A stretch of 64,000 nt of DNA from Klebsiella oxytoca NBRC 105695 (lineage in GTDB: Bacteria > Pseudomonadota > Gammaproteobacteria > Enterobacterales > Enterobacteriaceae): positions 682,001-746,000 of the forward strand of contig NZ_BCZK01000001.1 in assembly GCF_001598695.1 (NCBI RefSeq), given 5' to 3'. Below, piece by piece: positions 63,758 to 64,000 of the stretch. The notes under the pieces were generated by a model that saw only the letters and a list, made by a program, of their open reading frames with translations, searched no databases and was not told the origin of the DNA. The position numbers and the translations under genes are program-made. Each line of letters starts with the position of its first letter. Positions within the stretch are counted from its first letter, which is position 1.

Positions 63758-64000
63758 TTCAGCCTCTGTTTCATTTTGGGGTCCATGGCGTCGCGCAGGC
63801 CATCGCCCAGCACGTTGATGGCAATGACGGTGATAAAAATGGCGATCCCCGGCGGCATCCATAGCCAGGGGCGGCGCTGAAAATCGATCAGGCTGTTAGC
63901 GGCGTCCATCATATTGCCCCACGACGGCGTCGGCGGCACAACGCCAAGCCCGAGGTAGCTAAGCGCCGACTCGCTGAGAATAGCGTTAGCCACCGCCATC
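63754..64000 (-). CDS. C-terminal part of a dipeptide-type ABC permease (DppC-type)
   Basis: The minus-strand frame is open to the window edge, so the gene continues to the right. The visible 82 or so residues include the end of an EAA-type membrane domain: LSYLGLGVVPPTPSWGNMM, then WMPPGIAIFITVIAINVLGDGLRDAMDPK. This is a near-universal C-terminus for DppC/OppC-type permeases. It overlaps the DppD-type ATPase gene by 4 nt. The rest of the operon, binding protein and first permease, should lie outside the window. Confidence 0.9.
   Translation of the reverse strand, partial: MAVANAILSESALSYLGLGVVPPTPSWGNMMDAANSLIDFQRRPWLWMPPGIAIFITVIAINVLGDGLRDAMDPKMKQRLK

Overview
The window looks like a chromosomal segment of a Klebsiella/Raoultella-group enterobacterium. 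This rests on GC-rich coding with enterobacterial gene content: an mhp phenylpropionate operon, a budR-budABC acetoin/2,3-butanediol cluster, a membrane glucose dehydrogenase, and scattered intergenic repeats built on a 'GTAGCCCGG' core. I did not see tRNA, rRNA, insertion sequences, prophage or CRISPR arrays. The species cannot be fixed from the sequence alone.

Layout. 1-4980: distal part of the mhp operon (end of mhpB, then mhpC, D, F, E, T) for meta-cleavage of 3-phenylpropionate-type catechols. 5165-7386: a YfiH/laccase-domain protein and a secreted DUF1996 protein. 7574-16904: a probable organosulfur-use island, with a four-domain rhodanese and a thiol dioxygenase on the minus strand, a LysR regulator, then an LLM monooxygenase, an acyl-CoA-dehydrogenase-like flavoprotein, two consecutive substrate-binding proteins, a permease and an ATPase. 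17084-24415: a TonB-dependent receptor facing a FecBCDE-type siderophore ABC operon that ends in an RpiR-type regulator. 24511-29558: a polar amino acid ABC transporter, an MFS exporter and an M20 amidohydrolase. 29710-33180: a cysteine-containing homologue of formate dehydrogenase H behind a sigma54-type promoter, and a YbiC/HcxB dehydrogenase.

33400-42220 is an iron region. A Fur-box-controlled orphan NqrC-like flavoprotein is followed by a second Fur box and a FetM/P19-type system: FTR1 permease, P19, a DUF2318 protein with a YHS-like tail, two FtsX/MacB-like permeases, an ATPase and a TlpA-like lipoprotein. An FbpABC-type ABC operon follows (42762-46754), then budC, budB, budA and divergent budR (46808-51050), and a small cold-shock islet (51098-51827).

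52144-57784 is a sulfur amino acid degradation region: methionine gamma-lyase-like enzyme, NhaC-type antiporter, RidA, a decayed D-cysteine desulfhydrase, L-cysteine desulfidase, and a 46-residue peptide gene ending in a two-cysteine motif. The window closes with a VirK/YbjX-like gene, gcd, and the end of a dipeptide-type ABC operon running off the right edge.

The most interesting points are the Fur-linked orphan NqrC flavoprotein beside the FetMP system, the organosulfur island with matching operator-like motifs on both sides of its LysR gene, the Cys-for-Sec formate dehydrogenase with a sigma54 promoter, and the unassigned small peptide upstream of the cysteine desulfidase gene.
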